Shown: positions 7,401-10,904 of the stretch, piece after piece
Position numbering within the stretch: position 1 is the stretch's first letter
Layout: each line of letters begins with the position of its first letter
Source of the DNA: Candidatus Galloscillospira excrementavium
Lineage (GTDB): Bacteria > Bacillota > Clostridia > Oscillospirales > Oscillospiraceae
DNA: 10,904 nt
Reading direction: 5' to 3'
Assembly (NCBI GenBank): GCA_018711785.1
Contig: DVHW01000102.1
Coordinates: 1-10,904 of the forward strand
Program-made: the position numbers and the translations under genes
The notes under the pieces: generated by a model
The model's input: the letters and a program-made list of their open reading frames with translations, nothing else
Database searches by the model: none
What the model was told of the DNA's origin: nothing

Positions 7401-7898
7401 AAGGTCACCCTGGCGGGCATCATCAGCTCGGCCAAGACCAAGACCACCCGGAACAACACCCTGATGGCCTATGTCACCCTGGAGGACGACACCGGCTCCA
7501 TGGAGCTCCTCTGCTTCTCCCGGGTGCTCGCCGAGAGCGGCAGCTACCTGAAGGAGGGCATGCCCATCGCGGCGGCGGGGAAGATCTCGGTGCGGGACGA
7601 GAAGGCCCCCCAGCTGATGGTGGACAGCGTCCGCCTGCTCACCGACGACGGAGCCCCTCTGTTGCCGGGGGGCAAGAGCGGGAAAGCAAAAAAACTTTAC
7701 ATTCGTATGCCCAGCGCCGACGACCCCCGCTGGCGGAAGATCACCCTGATCCTGGAGCTCTTCGCCGGGACCGATCTCTTCAAGGCCAAGTTTGAGGACA
7801 CCCAGCTGTGGACGCCGGCCATGACCTGCCAGGCCCATGAATTTTTAGTGAAAGAACTGCGGGAGATGATTGGCGCGGAGAATGTGGTGGTAAAATAA
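4422..7898 (+). CDS. dnaE: DNA polymerase III subunit alpha (C-family, DnaE type)
   Basis: The 1158-residue product is a complete C-family replicative polymerase, close to E. coli DnaE (1160 aa). An N-terminal PHP domain (about 1-270) begins HLHLHTEF (5-12). The fingers/palm carry GPGRGSAAGS (355-364), PDIDIDF with catalytic Asp at 397 and 399, and KMDFLGL with the third Asp at 552. A helix-hairpin-helix region follows at roughly 800-880, then a clamp-binding motif QFDLF (912-916) and an OB fold (about 994-1075, KVTLAGIISSAK onward). There is no internal DEDD exonuclease insert, so it is not PolC. Clostridia usually also encode PolC, in which case this enzyme may act in primer extension, lagging-strand or repair synthesis. 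The PHP metal ligands look intact, unlike in E. coli. DnaE1 versus DnaE3 subclass was not resolved. Confidence 0.97.
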   Translation: MSFVHLHLHTEFSLLDGACRIDKLVGRVKELGQNAVAITDHGVMYGAVDFYKACKAAGIKPIIGCEVYVAPRKRTDMVHGIDNHARHLVLLCRNETGYRNLSYLVSCGFLEGFYVKPRIDKELLWQHTEGLIALSACASGEVPRLLIAGDYEGTKKAALEMVEHFGEGNYYLELQDHGLPQDPVVAQGILRLHRETGIPLVVTNDAHYLTRDDAEMQDVLMCIQMGKTVDDPNRLKMETQELYVKSEEEMAALFPDWPEAVENTQKIADQCELEFEFGKYHLPEFKLPEGWDDPDAYFEHLCRKGFARRYPEGNETYRKQLEYEMGVIRQMGFVDYFLIVSDFIGFAKGQGIPVGPGRGSAAGSMVSYCLNITDVDPMKYSLYFERFLNPERVTMPDIDIDFCIRRRQEVIDYVQRKYGADHVAQIVTFGTMAARGAIRDVGRALNVPYAEVDTVAKQVPSGPGALHITLDESLKLSKQLRDAYQGDERIHRLIDMAKAIEGMPRHASTHAAGVVITRRPVVDYVPLAKNDESVVTQYVMTTLEELGLLKMDFLGLRNLTILDDTVKMVQRTQPGFTLSSIPDDDPAVFEMLSEGRTSGVFQMESAGMTGVCVGLRPKSIEDITAIIALYRPGPMDSIPKFLECARNPEKVTYRHPALKPILSVTYGCIVYQEQVIEIFRKLGGYTMGQADMVRRAISKKKKAQIAKERHAFIYGDEERGIKGCVGNGIPPEIGEAIYSEIEDFAQYAFNKAHAVCYAIVAYQTAYFKCHYTREYMAALLTSVLDSRDKMAEYIAECRECGIQLLPPDVNQSGDTFTVVDGNIRFGLAAINGVGQGFSQAVVKEREANGPFAGFADFCQRMQYADLNKRVVENLIKCGAFDSMGVFRSQLMGAYPQLLDSLTEMRKKNLEGQFDLFSGGGLAPAAPELNLQPIPEYSRRELMAMEKETINFYLTGHPMDEYREMAQRHHAVPIGSLLADFDREDGPEQYQDGQKVTLAGIISSAKTKTTRNNTLMAYVTLEDDTGSMELLCFSRVLAESGSYLKEGMPIAAAGKISVRDEKAPQLMVDSVRLLTDDGAPLLPGGKSGKAKKLYIRMPSADDPRWRKITLILELFAGTDLFKAKFEDTQLWTPAMTCQAHEFLVKELREMIGAENVVVK

Positions 7899-7943
7899 CA
7901 GCGGTCCGCCCGGGATACAGCACGGAGGAAGGGAGGGGAGCGG

Positions 7944-9491
7944 ATGAATTTTCTGAAAAAGGCGGCGTCGATCCTGCTGCACCGCACAGTACTGGTGGCG
8001 CTGCTGCTGGCCCTTCAGATCGCCATTCTGGTGCTGGCCACCGCCACCTTTTCCGACTACTTCATCTACTTTTACTGGTTCTGCGTCGTCCTCTCCGTCC
8101 TGGTGGTGCTGTGGATTGTCAACACCCGGAGCGACCCGGGCTACAAGATCGCCTGGATCATCCCCATCCTGCTGGCGCCGGTCTTTGGCGGCCTGGTGTA
8201 CCTGCTGTGCGGAGGGAACCGGCTCTCCCCCTGGATGCGGCGGAGGATGGAGGGCATGAACCGGAAGCTGGCCGACGTGCTCCTGCCCGACGCCAAGGCG
8301 GAGGAGCTGCTGGAACCCTACGGGAAGGACGCGGTGAACCAGTCCCGCTATCTGGAGCAGTGCGCCTTCTGCCCGCCCTACACCAATACGGCTACCAAGT
8401 ACTACGCTCTGGGGGACGACGTGCTGGAGGACCTGCTCTCCGCCCTCCGGAAGGCGGAGCGGTATATCTTCCTGGAGTATTTCATCATCGCACCGGGCCG
8501 GTTCTGGGACGCGGTGCTGGAGATTCTGGAGGAGAAGGCCAGGGCCGGGCTGGATGTGCGGGTCATCTACGACGACGTGGGCTGCCTGTACACCCTGCCC
8601 AAAAACTACAACCGGGAGCTGGAGGCCAGGGGAATCCGGTGCCAGGTATTCAACCGCTTCATCCCGGTGCTCTCGGTGCGGCTCAACAACCGGGACCACC
8701 GGAAGTTCTGCATTGTGGACGGCCACACCGGCTTTACCGGCGGCATCAATCTGGCCGACGAGTATATCAACCGGAAGATGAAGTACGGCCACTGGAAGGA
8801 CAGCGCCATCCGCCTGGTGGGGGAGGGCGTATGGAGCATGACCGTCATGTTCCTCACCATGTGGGACTATATCAGCGGCGCGGAGGAGGACTACGAAGCC
8901 TTCCGGCCCCGGCGGCTGCCGGAGGAGTCGGGAGAGGGGGCCGGGTACTACGTCCAGCCCTACACCGACAGCCCCCTGGACGGGGAGCCGGTGGGGGAGG
9001 CGGTCTATCTGAACCTCATCAGCAAGGCCAGGGACTACGTCTATATTATGACGCCCTATCTGGTGGTGTCGGACAGCGTGAACACCGCGCTGTGCAACGC
9101 GGCCAAATCGGGGGTGGATGTGCGCCTGATGACGCCCCACATCCCGGACAAGCGGGTGATTTTTGAGGTGACCCGGGCTCACTACGAGCCCCTGCTGGAG
9201 GCGGGGGTGAAGGTCTACGAGTACACCCCCGGCTTTGTCCACGGGAAGAACTTCGCGGTGGACGACTGCTACGGCTGCGTGGGCTCCATCAACCTGGACT
9301 ACCGCAGCCTGTTCCTCCACTTTGAGGACAGCGTGTGGCTGTGCGGCGGCCCCACGGTGCTGGACATCAAGCGGGACTTCCTGGACACCCAGGAGCTGTG
9401 CGAGGAGATCACCCTGGCCCGGTGCCGGGAGCACTCGGTGTTCCGCCGGCTCCTGCGGGCGGTGCTGCGGGTGTTCGCGCCGCTGATGTGA
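7944..9491 (+). CDS. cls: Cardiolipin synthase, two-HKD phospholipase D family
   Basis: The 515-residue membrane enzyme joins two phosphatidylglycerols to cardiolipin plus glycerol. Three hydrophobic stretches (about 15-35, 40-59 and 69-89) form the N-terminal anchor; the last, with IIPILLAPVFGGLVYLL, fits the PLDc_N domain. Both HKD catalytic motifs are intact: HRKFCIVD (H252, K254, D259), followed by TGFTGG, and HGKNFAVD (H433, K435, D440), followed by GSINLDYRS. Length and layout match bacterial Cls of the ClsA type. ATG 7944 follows a purine-rich GGGAGGGGAG (7931-7940). Only 45 nt and no terminator separate it from dnaE, so read-through is likely, and a strong terminator lies downstream. 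Other HKD phosphatidyltransferases are possible but less likely. Confidence 0.93.
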   Translation: MNFLKKAASILLHRTVLVALLLALQIAILVLATATFSDYFIYFYWFCVVLSVLVVLWIVNTRSDPGYKIAWIIPILLAPVFGGLVYLLCGGNRLSPWMRRRMEGMNRKLADVLLPDAKAEELLEPYGKDAVNQSRYLEQCAFCPPYTNTATKYYALGDDVLEDLLSALRKAERYIFLEYFIIAPGRFWDAVLEILEEKARAGLDVRVIYDDVGCLYTLPKNYNRELEARGIRCQVFNRFIPVLSVRLNNRDHRKFCIVDGHTGFTGGINLADEYINRKMKYGHWKDSAIRLVGEGVWSMTVMFLTMWDYISGAEEDYEAFRPRRLPEESGEGAGYYVQPYTDSPLDGEPVGEAVYLNLISKARDYVYIMTPYLVVSDSVNTALCNAAKSGVDVRLMTPHIPDKRVIFEVTRAHYEPLLEAGVKVYEYTPGFVHGKNFAVDDCYGCVGSINLDYRSLFLHFEDSVWLCGGPTVLDIKRDFLDTQELCEEITLARCREHSVFRRLLRAVLRVFAPLM

Positions 9492-9496
9492 GCGTC

Positions 9497-9555
9497 TGAA
9501 CCGGGGCTTTGCCGCCGGTTCAAGCCGGCTGCGGCCGGTCTTGTGCTTTCACAAG
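9497..9555 (+). other. Three consecutive stem-loops after cls
   Basis: Three hairpins follow the cls stop almost without gaps. TGAACCGG (9497-9504) pairs with CCGGTTCA (9515-9522), with an inner GGC-TTT-GCC stem. CCGGC (9525-9529) pairs with GCCGG (9534-9538). CTTGTG (9540-9545) pairs with CACAAG (9550-9555). None is followed by a U-tract; all precede the terminator at 9560. They may stabilise the cls mRNA 3' end, or be remnants of a small RNA or palindromic repeat. Confidence 0.5.
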
Positions 9556-9559
9556 CTGA

Positions 9560-9597
9560 GCGCCCCCGGAACTAGAAGGTTCCGGGGGCGCTTTTTT
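9560..9597 (+). terminator. Intrinsic terminator of the dnaE-cls side
   Basis: GCGCCCCCGGAAC (9560-9572) pairs perfectly over 13 bp with GTTCCGGGGGCGC (9579-9591) around a TAGAAG loop and is followed by six T residues (9592-9597). It lies 68 nt after the cls stop. On the minus strand the same hairpin is followed by CAGCTTG rather than a U-run, so it acts mainly in the plus direction. Confidence 0.92.
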
Positions 9598-9629
9598 GCG
9601 GCATTCTTTGGCAAAGCGGGCCGCACGGC

Positions 9630-10553
9630 TCACCGCTGATTCTTCCGGTCCCGGGCGGCCTGGCGGAGGCGCTCCTTCAGCGTCCGGCCCTGCTCCTTGA
9701 CCTGGCTGAGCACGTCGCCCCAGTCCCTGGAGGTCATGTCGCGGTATACATAGCGCAGGTGGCGGCTCTGCCGCTCTGCCTTGGAGAGCAGCTCGTTGTA
9801 TCGGGAGCGCAGAGACTCCACCGTATCCCGGGAGGCGCTCCGGGCGGCCTCGCCGGCCTCCCGGACGGCGGAGAGCCGATCGGAAAGCCCCTCTTTCGCG
9901 CTGTCCAGCCGGTCCGACAGGTCCTCCCGGGCGTCGTCCAGCCGGTCAGAGAGCTCTGCCCTGCCCAGGGTCAGCTGGAGCCGCAGATCTTCGCTGAGGG
10001 CGTTGAGCTTGGAGAGCATCTTAGTGATGAGCATGAGCTGGCGGACGGTGACCACCACGTCGGCGGCCAGCAGGGCGGCCAGGACCCCGTCCAGGATATA
10101 CCGGATCAGGGGCGGGATCAGGGCCAGCACCCCGGCCACGGCGGGGTGAATCCAGAAGATGACCACATAGGCCAGCACGCCCCAGGTCAGGGAGACCCAC
10201 AGGCAGATGCGCCCGTGGAGGTTGAAGCGGTACATGCTGTAATCCCAGTATTTGATGTGGGTGGTGGTCTCCAGAAACCAGCCCACAAAATACTCCCAGG
10301 CCGACATAACCGCCGTGGCGGTGACATAGAAAAAGAAGGGGTGTCCCACCAGGGGGGTGAACCAGCAGATCATCATCAGCACGCCTACCCCGTAGATGGG
10401 ACAGATGGGGCCGTAGAGAAAGCCCCGCACCACAAAGCGTTTTTCCAGAATGGAGCAGTAGGTGGTCTCCATGATCCAGCCGAGGAAGGAGTAGACGATA
10501 AAGTAGAGGAACAGAAAGGACAGGGGGATGCCGAAAAAGGACGGTTCGGTCAT
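9630..10553 (-). CDS. PF06541 family membrane protein (putative ABC transporter permease, type IV) with hendecad-repeat tail
   Basis: The 307-residue product starts with a polytopic membrane region (about 9-29, 45-66, 70-92, 118-137 and 138-166). It carries the PF06541 signature: SFLGWIMETTYCSI (22-35) and RGFLYGPICPIYGVG (43-57). The family is often named putative ABC transporter permease, but its function is not established and no ATPase is visible here. From about 170 to the end the protein is charged and helical, with tandem 11-residue repeats beginning LSDRL at 201, 212 and 223, and an Arg/Lys-rich end. The frame is open 267 nt upstream, but ATG 10553 is chosen because AAGGAGG lies 10 nt before it, the upstream DUF4364 stop overlaps it (ATGA), and the family start MTEPSFFGIPLSFLFLYF follows. 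Expression is probably coupled to the DUF4364 gene. Confidence 0.85.
   Translation of the reverse strand: MTEPSFFGIPLSFLFLYFIVYSFLGWIMETTYCSILEKRFVVRGFLYGPICPIYGVGVLMMICWFTPLVGHPFFFYVTATAVMSAWEYFVGWFLETTTHIKYWDYSMYRFNLHGRICLWVSLTWGVLAYVVIFWIHPAVAGVLALIPPLIRYILDGVLAALLAADVVVTVRQLMLITKMLSKLNALSEDLRLQLTLGRAELSDRLDDAREDLSDRLDSAKEGLSDRLSAVREAGEAARSASRDTVESLRSRYNELLSKAERQSRHLRYVYRDMTSRDWGDVLSQVKEQGRTLKERLRQAARDRKNQR
9855..9953 (-). repeat. Three tandem 33-bp coding repeats (11-residue units)
   Basis: Inside the PF06541 gene, residues 201-233 read as three 11-residue units, LSDRLDDARED, LSDRLDSAKEG and LSDRLSAVREA. A fourth, decayed unit (LRLQLTLGRAE, 190-200) precedes them. Hendecad periodicity suggests an amphipathic helix or coiled coil. 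At DNA level the units share the LSDRL codons but have drifted elsewhere. Confidence 0.8.
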
Positions 10554-10904
10554 TCCGGCGTGCCCTCCTTTTCCGATTCGGCCAGCAGCAGCTCCAAGAT
10601 CCCGTTGTAGATGTGCTCCGGCCGCTCCCGGAAGGCGCCGGCCAGGCGATCGGCCTGCTCCCGGCTGGGGCAGCACAGCTCCAGGGAGAGGACGCTGCCC
10701 GCCTCGTCGTCCATGGCCAGGCAGAGGGTAAAGGCGCCGTCCTCCCGGGGGGCGACCCGGGCGCGGACCTGGGCGTCCCGCCGCAGGGCGGCGTTGAGCC
10801 GGGCCAGCTTTTCGCTGCACTTGGCCCGGACCGAGTAGGGAAGGCTGCCCTCGCAGACCGCCCCGTTCTTCCGCCCCTCCTCGGTGATGGCGTACTTGCC
10901 GTCG
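10550..10904 (-). CDS. DUF4364 family protein, C-terminal part
   Basis: The frame is open from the right edge (first full codon at 10903-10901) and gives 117 residues before TGA (10552-10550). The 5' end lies outside the window. The start DGKYAITEEGRKN is the end of a winged-helix-like domain. LPYSVRAKCSEKLARL follows, then a strand-rich segment (FTLCLAMDD, VLSLELCCPSREQADRL), and the end FRERPEHIYNGILELLL. This order (Y.iTe.G, PYS.R, then a .l.l.v.s..qA..i...w...p..iY..i...L pattern) fits DUF4364, a Clostridia-enriched winged-helix family of unknown function that may bind DNA. Assignment is from memory of the family pattern. The stop overlaps the PF06541 start by 4 nt, implying translational coupling. 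Confidence 0.7.
   Translation of the reverse strand, partial: DGKYAITEEGRKNGAVCEGSLPYSVRAKCSEKLARLNAALRRDAQVRARVAPREDGAFTLCLAMDDEAGSVLSLELCCPSREQADRLAGAFRERPEHIYNGILELLLAESEKEGTPE
10564..10570 (-). promoter_or_regulatory. Ribosome binding site for the PF06541 gene, inside the DUF4364 coding end
   Basis: On the minus strand AAGGAGG (complement of 10564-10570) lies within the last codons of the DUF4364 gene, 10 nt before ATG 10553. The spacing is slightly long, which fits reliance on coupling through the ATGA overlap. It supports the 10553 start over the longer open frame. Confidence 0.6.

Noticed and set aside
4995..7838. A very long open frame on the minus strand opposite dnaE (947 codons), and similar antisense frames opposite the other genes.
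   Set aside because: It mirrors the GC-rich third codon positions of dnaE, has low-complexity Val/His/Gly/Leu-rich translation without family motifs, and lies entirely antisense to an unmistakable polymerase.
10554..10820. N-terminal extension of the PF06541 gene by 89 codons.
   Set aside because: The extension is Arg/Pro/Gly-rich, overlaps the DUF4364 coding frame, and the ribosome binding site, ATGA overlap and family start all favour ATG 10553.
1..10904. CRISPR array, insertion sequence, phage or defence module.
   Set aside because: No regularly spaced repeats, transposase, integrase or nuclease/toxin-like genes were seen; base and codon use are uniform and the genes are housekeeping.

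Overview
The window reads as a chromosomal backbone segment of a GC-rich member of the Clostridia, most like the gut Oscillospiraceae (Flavonifractor/Lawsonibacter/Oscillibacter-type). The basis is the very GC-rich third codon positions, strong AGGAGG-type ribosome binding sites, the Firmicutes/Actinobacteria-type order rapZ-yvcK-whiA, and two families typical of Firmicutes (PF06541 and DUF4364). The taxon is inferred from gene content and composition, not from a database search.

Layout on the plus strand: (1) the last 95 codons of a GH25 lysozyme-like gene; (2) an AT-richer 234-bp spacer with an extended -10 promoter, followed at once by a roughly 103-nt palindromic, highly foldable element; (3) murB, rapZ, yvcK and whiA with short gaps (23, 50 and 32 nt); (4) a 97-nt gap with a perfect 8-bp stem-loop but no U-tract; (5) dnaE, a full-length C-family DNA polymerase; (6) a cardiolipin synthase only 45 nt behind dnaE; (7) a cluster of four stem-loops ending in a textbook intrinsic terminator. 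Because no terminator is visible between 345 and 9559, the six genes could form one long transcription unit, although internal promoters may exist.

Layout on the minus strand, convergent with the above: a DUF4364 gene cut by the right edge, whose stop overlaps the start of a PF06541 membrane protein by 4 nt (ATGA). The PF06541 protein carries a long charged helical tail with tandem 11-residue repeats.

Functional reading: murB makes a peptidoglycan precursor from a UDP-GlcNAc derivative. Homologues of YvcK and RapZ sense UDP-GlcNAc or glucosamine-6-phosphate, and WhiA is a DNA-binding protein tied to division or chromosome segregation. The cluster is therefore envelope-precursor synthesis and sensing, joined to replication (DnaE) and membrane lipid synthesis (Cls). 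I found no mobile element, CRISPR array, tRNA, rRNA or defence system. The most unusual items are the structured element ahead of murB, the hendecad-repeat tail and the stem-loop cluster after cls. None of them is strong evidence of a wholly new system.
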